Under the pieces are notes generated by a model that did no database searches, was not told the DNA's origin, and was given only the letters and a program-made list of their open reading frames with translations. Shown here in pieces: positions 1 to 6,229 of a stretch of 6,229 bases of DNA. The DNA is from Thermoplasmata archaeon. GTDB lineage: Archaea; Thermoplasmatota; E2; UBA202; JdFR-43. Both the position numbers and the translations under genes were made by a program. The stretch lies in NCBI GenBank assembly GCA_003650975.1, contig QMSU01000067.1:1-6229 (forward strand), written 5' to 3'. How positions within the stretch are numbered: position 1 is the stretch's first letter; the number at the start of each line of letters is the position of its first letter.

Positions 1-2
1 AT

Positions 3-260
3 GGCCGGCACTGGATTTCCCCAGGAGCAACGCTGTTCATATGGAATTACAGCGCAAATGGATATGAAGAAATTGACAGCAATACTGTTTCTGGTGAAGA
101 CACGCTGGAAGCATTTCTTCAGAATGCCTCGCACTTCGTCCATGACGGGGAGTTAATCATACTTGTTGAGCAGAACTCATACACAAGAAGGATATGGATA
201 TGGACTGCCTATTCGATAATCGATACTGACTATGTATGTATCGAGGTGATAACAAAATGA
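3..260 (+). CDS. C-terminal end of an unidentified, probably exported beta-sandwich protein (5'-truncated)
   Basis: The frame is open from the left edge and ends at TGA 258-260, giving 85 codons of a gene whose start lies outside the window. The visible part is rich in beta-strand-like and aromatic residues: LFIWNYSANGYEEIDS, then a short acidic loop, then ELIILVEQNSYTRRIWIWTAY, then a closing strand containing DTDYVCIEV. This strand/turn pattern, with a W/Y-rich opening and a final 'tDYv.i.v' strand, resembles the last domain of large secreted or surface beta-sandwich (jelly-roll/discoidin-like) proteins; that is a pattern-level impression, not a family assignment. No transmembrane anchor follows in the visible C-terminus. 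The stop overlaps the next gene's start (ATGA, 257-260), so the two are very likely co-translated. A co-transcribed signal peptidase fits an exported product, but the signal peptide itself would be off the left edge. It could also be a non-secreted beta-rich protein. Confidence 0.7.
   Translation, partial: GRHWISPGATLFIWNYSANGYEEIDSNTVSGEDTLEAFLQNASHFVHDGELIILVEQNSYTRRIWIWTAYSIIDTDYVCIEVITK
243..250 (+). promoter_or_regulatory. Ribosome binding site that fixes the signal peptidase start at 257
   Basis: GAGGTGAT is complementary to the archaeal 16S rRNA 3' end and lies six bases upstream of ATG 257. The longer in-frame ATG at 236 lies before this site and has no comparable sequence in front of it, so 257 is preferred. 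The site sits inside the last codons of the upstream gene, which is typical of translational coupling. Confidence 0.75.
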
Positions 261-1855
261 ACATGAAAAAACTCATGGGCAATGTGGCGTTTGCGGCCAT
301 CATTCTGGTCATCATCACTCGCTTTTTCACCCTGTTTGCCGGTGCGCCCTATCCTGTCAATATTGTCACCTCCTCATCCATGCAGCCGACACTCCAGAGG
401 GGGGATATTGTCATATGGGTACCCTGCAGGGCAGAGCAGGTGGAGGAGGGCGACATCATTGTCTATAAAAGCGTGTACGGGCATCTGCTCATTCATCGGG
501 TAGTGGAGATGAAGGACGGGACATTTATCACCAAAGGAGATGCCAATGAATACACCGACCAGAGCGGGCCCCACCTCCCGGAGCCACCGGTTTCTGACAG
601 GAATCTGCAGGGAAAAACCATAATGGTGGGTACCGCACCACTGAAACTGCCGTGCATCGGGTTTCTCTGGATTTATCTGCAGGACTCAATAAATTCAATG
701 GCCACGCACATCAGGTGGGAGGAGCCGCAGCCCGCCTGGCACTATCTCATATTTGCACCGTTCATCGGATTCATTGCGCTGCTGTTCTTGGTGGTGATTG
801 TATGGATGCCCAATGGAAAGAGCGCACATGAGCGGCTGCACGAACTCATTTTTGGTGTGGAGCGACTATCGCTGAGAAAAACATGTGCATATGCCCTCAC
901 CTTTTTTATACCCTTTCTGCTGCTCACCTCCTTTTTTGCGTATGACTCTCTCGAGATTGAGAATTCAGAGGGAACACGTCTCACCGGGGCACCGGTCAGC
1001 AATCCCTCTCTCCTTCCGGTGAAGGGGATTATGTTTGTTGAGGGGGAGGAGGGTATATATCCCGAAGAAACCATAATCACCATACAGAGCGGAGAGGTGA
1101 AGGAAATCGACATCTCCTATGGAGATACACATGCCAGCGGAACACTCTTTCTTTCCTCATCTCCATACTGGATGCTTGTTCCAACCCCGTTGATGGAAGC
1201 GGTGTACGGGATAAGCCCCCGTCTCTGCATACTCTTCTCCGCCCTGGTTTCAGCAATCATCATGTCGGTTTTGACGGTGCTTTTGCTCCTGATTTCCTCG
1301 ATAATCGTGGAACGTTACTACCTCACCGCTGCATATCTCCCTCTTCTCACCATGGGATATCATCCAAAGATGCTCCTTTTATACAGATATTCCGATGCGG
1401 TGAGGAAAAAGGTCAAAAAAATAAAAAGGGTGATAAACAGCATGGCGTTATGGGTTACCATGTTGGACAGAAGGGCAGTGTATGCCTCGTGTGCGGTTAT
1501 TCCATTTTTGCCGCTTTTATTTGACGGGGTTGACAATCTGTTTCTCACCTCCCTTTTTTCCTCTCTCGCCATAGCAACCGTTGCGTACGCCCTGGGATGC
1601 CGGCTTAAAAATGAGTATGCGTGTGCATCATTCATTGCATCTGCATTCATCTCGTTCATATTCACCGCAAGAATGGTGGTGTCCGTTGATGAACACGCGC
1701 TGATACTCCTCTTCCAGTACCTTTCCATATCGCTCATTCTGCTCACCCTGCTGTTCGCGGTAAGTTTTTCCACCATGCTCTTTTTCACTGCCCTGCTGCA
1801 CTACCTGAGGGAGCGTCGGAATCCCGCGGTCATGATGGAGGTGTGTGATATATGA
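257..1855 (+). CDS. SEC11-type (archaeal) signal peptidase I with long multi-span C-terminal membrane extension
   Basis: Membrane serine protease predicted to remove signal peptides from exported proteins on the outer face of the cytoplasmic membrane. From the start at 257 it has 532 residues. Residues 8-28 form a hydrophobic signal-anchor. The catalytic serine is Ser41 in SSSMQPTL (39-46). His80 in LLIHRVV takes the place of the bacterial catalytic Lys, as in archaeal and ER enzymes. The GDAN box (94-97) supplies Asp95, with Asp101 following. The peptidase domain ends near residue 150. The remainder is unusual: predicted spans at about 163-184 and 210-229, a roughly 90-residue beta-rich outside segment (230-320), a span at 323-351, a basic stretch (KKVKKIKR, 384-391), then three to four more spans between 407 and 514. 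Archaeal signal peptidases are usually much shorter (about 130-250 residues), so this is a fusion-like architecture; no break or frameshift is seen. It overlaps both neighbours by ATGA. The peptidase call is firm; the extension's role is unknown. Confidence 0.9.
   Translation: MNMKKLMGNVAFAAIILVIITRFFTLFAGAPYPVNIVTSSSMQPTLQRGDIVIWVPCRAEQVEEGDIIVYKSVYGHLLIHRVVEMKDGTFITKGDANEYTDQSGPHLPEPPVSDRNLQGKTIMVGTAPLKLPCIGFLWIYLQDSINSMATHIRWEEPQPAWHYLIFAPFIGFIALLFLVVIVWMPNGKSAHERLHELIFGVERLSLRKTCAYALTFFIPFLLLTSFFAYDSLEIENSEGTRLTGAPVSNPSLLPVKGIMFVEGEEGIYPEETIITIQSGEVKEIDISYGDTHASGTLFLSSSPYWMLVPTPLMEAVYGISPRLCILFSALVSAIIMSVLTVLLLLISSIIVERYYLTAAYLPLLTMGYHPKMLLLYRYSDAVRKKVKKIKRVINSMALWVTMLDRRAVYASCAVIPFLPLLFDGVDNLFLTSLFSSLAIATVAYALGCRLKNEYACASFIASAFISFIFTARMVVSVDEHALILLFQYLSISLILLTLLFAVSFSTMLFFTALLHYLRERRNPAVMMEVCDI
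1837..1843 (+). promoter_or_regulatory. Ribosome binding site for the PRC/PAS/DHp gene
   Basis: GGAGGTG lies eight bases before ATG 1852 and inside the last codons of the signal peptidase gene. Together with the ATGA overlap it supports 1852 as the start and coupled translation. Confidence 0.7.
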
Positions 1856-3084
1856 GCGCGTACTGGAAACTGCGGAGGTGGTTTACCTCAATAAAAAGGA
1901 GAATCCGTTTTTCACTGGACTCATCGAAGAGAAGGGAGAAAAAACTTGAGGGGCTTCCGGTGTACTTTGAGGACACCGGCGAGAGGGTGGGTGTCGTGAG
2001 GCGGATAATATGCAACAGCCTGGGGGATATCATAGGTTACGAGATTGAGGATGAGAGGCACCAGAGGCTGTATTTCCCTTCGGATGCCTTTGAGAAAACG
2101 AGGAGAGGTCTCATTTTTGCTCCCCTGTGGTACAGTGAGGGGCTGAAACTTGTGGCCGAACTCGAGGCAAAGACAAAAATGCCGGATGTGCATGAATTCA
2201 TTCTCCAGGGCCTGGACCGTGATGCACTTTACGAGAGGGTGGCATCAGGTCATCCGGAAATCAGGCGATATGTCCAGGAGATTCTCTCACTGAAGGAGGC
2301 ACTGATTAAACGGATGAATGACCTAGAAGTGAGGGTCATCAAACTGAGAAAGGAGCTGGTGGATCTTTCCGGCAAGCGACTTCTGAAGGAGATGGGACGA
2401 AGGGAATTTGCCGAACATGTCATTGAAGCGCGGAGGGAGATGAATATCACCGAGGTGAGTATCGCGAGGTGCAGGGAACTGCTGATGAGAATAAATAGCA
2501 TACCCTTCCTGCCGGGTGCCATCGAGGGGGAGCCGGCGGCACTTCCACTCCGAAAGATGCTTAGTGTTATCCCCATCAGCATGGTGATTGTGGACGAGAA
2601 CGGGGTCATTATCAATGCCAACGAGCATGTGGAGTCCAACTTTGGATACACCTCGGAGGAGCTGAAGAACAGGAAACTTACAGAACTCGTGGTGGAGAGG
2701 GACCGTGAGTGCATCAGCGGGGCAAACAGGAACATTTTCATGGGAAGTGATGACGAAGAGGTGGAATTCGAATTCATTGATAAATACGGTGTGCACCATC
2801 TCCTCTACGGGCGGTTCACCGGCATGGACAGCAACGGCGGGAGAATGAGCATACTCGCCTTTCATACGAGGGAGGAAGAAAAGGGGTTGCGGAAAATTTT
2901 CTCCGAACGGGTGGCCCATCTCTTTCTCAATCCCCTCTCCATTGCCCAGGGATACCTTCATCTGCTCAGTGAGGGAGGCTATGGTGAATTCACCGATGAA
3001 CAGAAAAAACAGCTCCATGCCATCGAAAACAGCCTTCTGAGAATGGAGCGACTGGTACGGGAAACCATAAAACTGAGACCATGA
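1852..3084 (+). CDS. PRC-barrel-like / PAS sensor protein ending in a histidine-kinase DHp domain without ATPase domain
   Basis: A 410-residue, probably cytoplasmic signalling protein. Residues 4-20 are strongly basic and aromatic (YWKLRRWFTSIKRRIRF), possibly an amphipathic membrane-touching segment. Residues 35-106 look like a PRC-barrel: LPVYFEDTGERVGVV, then GDIIGYEIED and YFPSDAF. Residues about 110-220 are charged and helical with coiled-coil character. A PAS domain follows at about 233-338 (MVIVDENGVIINANE, then FGYTSEEL). Residues 347-408 match a HisKA dimerisation/phosphoacceptor hairpin: VAHLFLNPLSIAQGYLHLL with His356 at the phospho-accepting position, then EFTDEQKKQLHAIENSLLRMERL. 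The usual acidic residue after the His is Leu357, and the protein stops after the hairpin, with no N, G1 or G2 boxes. It therefore cannot autophosphorylate alone in the standard way. The gap after the stop encodes no ATPase remnant, so this looks like a finished architecture rather than a recent truncation. It may dimerise with, or be phosphorylated by, another kinase (inference). Translation is coupled to the signal peptidase. Confidence 0.82.
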   Translation: MSAYWKLRRWFTSIKRRIRFSLDSSKRREKKLEGLPVYFEDTGERVGVVRRIICNSLGDIIGYEIEDERHQRLYFPSDAFEKTRRGLIFAPLWYSEGLKLVAELEAKTKMPDVHEFILQGLDRDALYERVASGHPEIRRYVQEILSLKEALIKRMNDLEVRVIKLRKELVDLSGKRLLKEMGRREFAEHVIEARREMNITEVSIARCRELLMRINSIPFLPGAIEGEPAALPLRKMLSVIPISMVIVDENGVIINANEHVESNFGYTSEELKNRKLTELVVERDRECISGANRNIFMGSDDEEVEFEFIDKYGVHHLLYGRFTGMDSNGGRMSILAFHTREEEKGLRKIFSERVAHLFLNPLSIAQGYLHLLSEGGYGEFTDEQKKQLHAIENSLLRMERLVRETIKLRP

Positions 3085-3093
3085 CGTTCTCTC

Positions 3094-3111
3094 GTGAAAA
3101 AGTTATAAATA
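3094..3111 (+). promoter_or_regulatory. Archaeal promoter (purine-rich BRE-like sequence plus TATA box) for the GAF/PAS histidine kinase
   Basis: In the 54-base gap, GTGAAAAAG (3094-3102) is followed by TTATAAATA (3103-3111), a near-ideal archaeal TATA box. Initiation about 26 bases from the box centre would fall near 3131-3135, a few bases before ATG 3139. The kinase is therefore likely transcribed separately from the signal peptidase operon, with a very short leader. Confidence 0.65.
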
Positions 3112-3138
3112 TGTTCGTTTTCATATTGGGGGGATAGC

Positions 3139-5733
3139 ATGGAACAACGGTTGCTCGGACTGTATCGTCTTTCTTCAGAGTTTGCCATTGCTTGCTCATT
3201 TGAGGAGGTGTATCAGATATTTTCATCGGTACTCGGGGAGGTGATGCACTTTGATGCCTTTGAATTGTTGATGAAAAGGGGTAACGAACTCAAGGTGGCG
3301 GCAAAGGTGGGCCTCTACGAACCAGAATCCCCGCTCTCTCTCGATGGGAAAAGGGGAATTACCGTGGCGTGCGCCCGCGAGAAAAAAACAATATATGTTC
3401 CTGATGTTTCAAAGGACCCACGCTATGTGGAAGCGGCTCCCGGCATAAAAAGCGAGGTTGCAGTTCCCATATATCATGAAGATGAACTCATCGGTGTCAT
3501 AAATGTCGAAAAAAAGGAAGAAAACGGATTCACCGAGCATGATATCACACTTCTGGAAACCTTTTCCCACATGCTGGCAAATGCACTCAAAAACGTTGAA
3601 TTCAAGAAAAAGGTGGAGGATTCAGAGCGCAAATACCGCAGCCTGGTCGAGCATCTCAATGTGGGGGTATATCGTAACACGCCGGGAGAACATGGGTCAT
3701 TCATCGAGGTAAACCGTGCGCTGGTGGACATGTTCGGCTATGAAAGCAAAGAGGAGCTTCTCGAACTTCCGGTGTCCTCACTATACCAGAACCCTGAGGA
3801 GCGAAAGAGACTCAATGAAAAAATGATGCGTGACGGGTTTGTGAAAAATGAAGAACTCAAATTACGGAAAAAGGATGGAACACCACTCTGGTGCTCGGTA
3901 ACCGCTGTTGCGGTGAAGGCGGATGACGGCACCGTACTGTACTACGATGGAATCATCGAAGATATCACGGAAAAGAAAGAGCTGGAGGAAAATTACCGCG
4001 GCATTTTTGAAAATGCGGTGATGGGTATCTACCAGAGCACGCCAGAGGGGTACCATATCGCCGTGAACCCGGCGCTGGCGGAAATTTATGGATATGATTC
4101 ACCGGAGGATTTGATCACCAGCATGACCGATATTGCCACACAGCTCTATGTGGACCCCCGCCGGCGGGAAGAGCTTCTCAATCAGCTTATGGAACACGAT
4201 GAAGTTTCCCACTTTGAGTCGGAGATATACAGAAAGGATGGCAGTACCATATGGATTTCCGAAAATGCGCGCACAGTTCGCGATTCCGATGGCACCGTAC
4301 TGTATCTCGTGGGCACGGTGGAGGACATCACCGCCCGCAAAAGAGTGGAGGAGGCATTGAAGAAGAGCGAGGAACAGTATCGACAGCTGTTCGAGGAAAT
4401 GAAGGATGCTCTCTACATCAGCACCGTTGACGGAAAATTTATCGATGTGAATCATTCAATGGTCGACCTTCTTGGCTACGGGAACAAGGAAGAGGTATTC
4501 GCACTGGACATTGAAAAAGATTTTTACCACGATACCACACAGCGGGCCGAAATCCTCCGGATGATGAAACAATATGGATATGTCAAGGATTTTGAGGTCC
4601 ACATAAAAAGAAAGAACGGGGAAAGGCGGGTGGCGCTGGAAACATCCCGTGCACGAAAGGATAGCAGGGGGCATATCGTGGGGTACGAGGGCATCATCCG
4701 TGACATCACTGAAAAAAAACGCATGGAGGAAGCACTGAAGAATTCAGAAAAAAAATACCGGAGCATTTTCGAGAACGTTTCGGAGGGAATTTACCGACTG
4801 GATGCAGAGAAAAGGATACTGGATGCCAATAAAGCCCTGATGGATTTCTTTGGCTACACCATGGAAGAACTCAAAAAAATAGATCCGGGCAAACTCTATA
4901 AAGATCCGGGAAAACGGGAGCAGTTCATGAAGGAACTCATGGAAAAGGGCAGTGTGAGAGATTACGAAATCGAGTACGTGCGAAAGGACGGGAGCATCGC
5001 GGTGGGCAATGAATATGCAGTGGTGGTGAAGGAGGGAAATGACACCTATATAGACGGGGTCATTCATGATATCACCCAGCTGAAGGAGGCACAGCAGGAA
5101 GCAGAGTTCTATAATGCCCTTCTCCGGCATGATGTGGCCAACAAATTGCAGCTCATCATGGGGTATCTCGAGATTCTTCTCGAAGAAACACTGAATGAAG
5201 CACAGCAGGAACTTGCAGAATATGCCATGCAATCTGCACTCACCGCCGCAAAGATCATAGAAAATGTGAGAAAATTGCGGGTATTGCAGGCCGGTGAGGA
5301 AAGGGAGTGCATCAAGATAGACGAGGTGATACAGGGGATACTGAACGAGTACAGCAAAACCGCAAGGGAGAAACACATCACCATGGAGTATGAACCATAT
5401 GGCAGGGAGATTATAGCAACCGATTCCCTGCGGGAGGCAATATCAAACATTGTGAGAAATGCACTCATTCATTCGGGAGGGGATACCGTATGCATATCGG
5501 TAAGTGAATCGGACGGTTATGCATTGATACGCATAGAAGACAACGGCGTGGGGGTGGATGACCACCTGAAAGAAAAAATATTCGACGCCGGTTACAAGGG
5601 GAAAGAAAGCAAGGGGAGCGGACTGGGACTGTATCTCTCCAAGAAAATAATTGAAAGTATGGGGGGAAAAATAGAATTGAATGACAAAAGGGAAGGAAGG
5701 GGGAGTGTGTTTACCCTTTACATTCCTCAGTAA
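3139..5733 (+). CDS. Soluble sensor histidine kinase: GAF, four PAS, DHp, HATPase_c
   Basis: An 864-residue sensor kinase with no transmembrane segment, so it should sense intracellular signals. The GAF domain covers about 1-153 (YVPDVSKDPRY 86-96, SEVAVPI 105-111, GVINVE 119-124). Four PAS domains follow, starting near residues 165, 286, 414 and 540. Each opens with a YR..(I/V/L)F/VE motif, three close with a DIT(E/A)(K/R)K linker and the fourth with DITQLK. The DHp helix has the archaeal-style H-box LLRHDVANKLQLIMGYLEIL with His664 followed by Asp665. The ATPase domain has the N-box EAISNIVRNALIHSGG (766-781, Asn774), the G1 box DNGVGV (801-806) and the G2 box GSGLGLYLSKKI (826-837). All catalytic boxes are intact and the C-terminus ends just after the last strand, so it should be an active kinase. 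No receiver domain is attached and no response regulator lies in the window, so its partner is elsewhere. The start at 3139 follows a G-rich stretch (TTGGGGGGATAG) and a TATA box. The PAS ligands cannot be told from sequence. Confidence 0.93.
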   Translation: MEQRLLGLYRLSSEFAIACSFEEVYQIFSSVLGEVMHFDAFELLMKRGNELKVAAKVGLYEPESPLSLDGKRGITVACAREKKTIYVPDVSKDPRYVEAAPGIKSEVAVPIYHEDELIGVINVEKKEENGFTEHDITLLETFSHMLANALKNVEFKKKVEDSERKYRSLVEHLNVGVYRNTPGEHGSFIEVNRALVDMFGYESKEELLELPVSSLYQNPEERKRLNEKMMRDGFVKNEELKLRKKDGTPLWCSVTAVAVKADDGTVLYYDGIIEDITEKKELEENYRGIFENAVMGIYQSTPEGYHIAVNPALAEIYGYDSPEDLITSMTDIATQLYVDPRRREELLNQLMEHDEVSHFESEIYRKDGSTIWISENARTVRDSDGTVLYLVGTVEDITARKRVEEALKKSEEQYRQLFEEMKDALYISTVDGKFIDVNHSMVDLLGYGNKEEVFALDIEKDFYHDTTQRAEILRMMKQYGYVKDFEVHIKRKNGERRVALETSRARKDSRGHIVGYEGIIRDITEKKRMEEALKNSEKKYRSIFENVSEGIYRLDAEKRILDANKALMDFFGYTMEELKKIDPGKLYKDPGKREQFMKELMEKGSVRDYEIEYVRKDGSIAVGNEYAVVVKEGNDTYIDGVIHDITQLKEAQQEAEFYNALLRHDVANKLQLIMGYLEILLEETLNEAQQELAEYAMQSALTAAKIIENVRKLRVLQAGEERECIKIDEVIQGILNEYSKTAREKHITMEYEPYGREIIATDSLREAISNIVRNALIHSGGDTVCISVSESDGYALIRIEDNGVGVDDHLKEKIFDAGYKGKESKGSGLGLYLSKKIIESMGGKIELNDKREGRGSVFTLYIPQ
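3631..5076 (+). repeat. Four tandem PAS-domain repeats within the histidine kinase gene
   Basis: In-frame units begin near 3631, 3994, 4378 and 4756, spaced about 121, 128 and 126 codons. They share a YRxxFE-like opening, an N(x)AL / FGY or YGY core, a (R/K)KDG-type strand and a closing DIT element. DNA similarity survives locally: GGCACCGTACTGTA occurs at 3928-3941 and again 363 bases later at 4291-4304, and the linker at 4345-4380 closely resembles 4723-4758. This indicates expansion by internal duplication. Confidence 0.75.
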
Positions 5734-5750
5734 GCGATGAATCATATAGA

Positions 5751-5768
5751 TGGGGAAATTTTAAAAAA
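5751..5768 (+). promoter_or_regulatory. Probable archaeal promoter for the CBS-domain gene
   Basis: TGGGGAAA (5751-5758, BRE-like, purine-rich) precedes TTTTAAAAAA (5759-5768), a TATA-like element. Its centre is about 26 bases from ATG 5789, the normal distance to the transcription start, so the message may be leaderless. A weaker alternative, CATATAG, lies at 5743-5749. Confidence 0.5.
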
Positions 5769-5788
5769 CCATGTGCATTCATACCCCA

Positions 5789-6229
5789 ATGACCGAGATG
5801 AAAGTGAAGGATGTCATGACAAAAAATGTTGTCGTTGCAGAAGTCCCCGGCAGCAGGGAAGATATCCTTCGCATATTTGGTAAATATGAGGTCTCCGGTG
5901 TTCCGGTGGTGAAGGCGGGTACGCGCCAGTTTGCCGGGATTATAACCAGGAGCGATGTGTTCAAAAACCCTGAGGAGAGCCAGCTCGCCATGCTCATGAA
6001 CAGGAATCCGGTGACCATATCTCCAGATGCAAGTTTGAAAAGAGCCGCACGACTCTTTTATGAAAAAAGGATTCACGGCATACCTGTCATAAAAAGAGGG
6101 AAATTAGTGGGGGTTATTTCGCCGATAGACATCCTCAAGGTCATTGCAGAAATGGGCAATCATATGGTGGAGGAGTACCTTTCTCCCGTATTCATACCCA
6201 TCTATCAGGAAACACCTCTTCCCGTGGTG
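5789..6229 (+). CDS. CBS-domain protein, probably multi-CBS (3'-truncated by window end)
   Basis: An open frame runs off the right edge with 147 residues visible. The first CBS motif spans about 5-58 (MKVKDVMTKNVVV; SGVPVV; GIITRSDVF). The second spans about 64-119 (MLMNRNPVTISPDASL; HGIPVI; GVISPIDIL). A third seems to begin at VEEYLSPVFIPIYQETPLPVV, which suggests a four-CBS protein of the roughly 280-residue archaeal type. The two visible CBS motifs form one Bateman module, and the TRSD (53-56) and SPID (111-114) Thr/Ser-x-x-Asp motifs are those that contact the ribose of adenosyl ligands such as AMP, ATP or SAM. No effector domain is visible. Start choices in frame are 5771, 5789 and 5798. 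None has a good ribosome binding site; 5789 sits at the predicted transcription start and 5798 begins exactly at the CBS motif. The gene follows the kinase by 55 bases and probably has its own promoter. A role in energy or nucleotide sensing is inference. Confidence 0.85.
   Translation, partial: MTEMKVKDVMTKNVVVAEVPGSREDILRIFGKYEVSGVPVVKAGTRQFAGIITRSDVFKNPEESQLAMLMNRNPVTISPDASLKRAARLFYEKRIHGIPVIKRGKLVGVISPIDILKVIAEMGNHMVEEYLSPVFIPIYQETPLPVV

Noticed and set aside
1..159. Open frame beginning with ATG at base 1, 52 codons
   Set aside because: It overlaps the better beta-sandwich frame, has no domain character and its ATG is merely the window edge; the other frame runs through to an ATGA overlap.
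2323..3018. 231-codon open frame on the minus strand
   Set aside because: It lies entirely within the PRC/PAS/DHp gene, has no recognisable domain, and the plus-strand frame has clear conserved motifs and a good ribosome binding site.
3112..3128. T-rich stretch after the DHp gene as a transcription terminator
   Set aside because: Only short T runs (GTTCGTTTTC), overlapping the region just after the kinase TATA box; not strong enough to call a terminator.
4157..4168. Perfect 12-base palindrome CCCGCCGGCGGG
   Set aside because: It lies in the kinase coding region over Pro/Arg codons (DPRRRE) and is explained by GC-rich Arg codons; no sign of an operator or terminator role.
4712..4755. Two A8 runs as possible frameshift/slippage sites
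   Set aside because: They encode Lys in the PAS3-PAS4 linker, the frame stays open with intact domains downstream, and no alternative frame product makes sense.
4744..5376. 210-codon open frame on the minus strand
   Set aside because: Antisense to the PAS4/DHp region of the kinase, low-complexity His/Leu/Phe composition, no motif; a shadow of the real gene.
5734..5770. Possible terminator or small RNA between the kinase and CBS genes
   Set aside because: No hairpin or T-tract is visible; the only recognisable element is the TATA-like sequence.

Overview
This window looks archaeal. Genes are preceded by Shine-Dalgarno sequences of the GGAGGTGAT type, intergenic gaps carry TATA-like boxes with purine-rich upstream (BRE-like) sequence, the signal peptidase has the Ser/His (archaeal/ER, SEC11-like) active site, and Arg AGG/AGA and Ile ATA codons are frequent. 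A euryarchaeal-type lineage, for example a Thermoplasmatota relative or a methanogen, is plausible. The sequence alone does not fix the lineage.

All genes are on the plus strand. From the left there is (1) the 3' end of an unidentified gene whose last 85 codons look like the closing beta-strands of an extracytoplasmic beta-sandwich domain; (2) a 532-residue SEC11-type signal peptidase with an unusually long multi-span membrane extension; (3) a 410-residue protein with a PRC-barrel-like domain, a long helical region, a PAS domain and a histidine-kinase dimerisation (DHp) helix pair, but no ATPase domain. Genes 1/2 and 2/3 overlap by ATGA with good ribosome binding sites, so these three form a tightly coupled translational unit. 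After a 54-base gap with a TATA box comes (4) a soluble 864-residue hybrid-sensing histidine kinase (GAF, four PAS, DHp, HATPase). A second short gap with another TATA-like element leads to (5) a CBS-domain protein that runs off the right end.

Functionally the left half links protein export (a secreted-type protein and a signal peptidase) to an intracellular sensor-like protein. The right half is cytoplasmic signalling: a multi-input kinase without a visible response regulator, then a probable adenosyl-nucleotide-sensing CBS protein. The points most worth a second look are the ATPase-less DHp protein lying beside a complete kinase, and the signal peptidase whose C-terminal two thirds is an unexplained membrane module. 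I see no RNA gene, mobile element, CRISPR array or attachment site. The only non-coding stretches are two gaps of about 55 bases.
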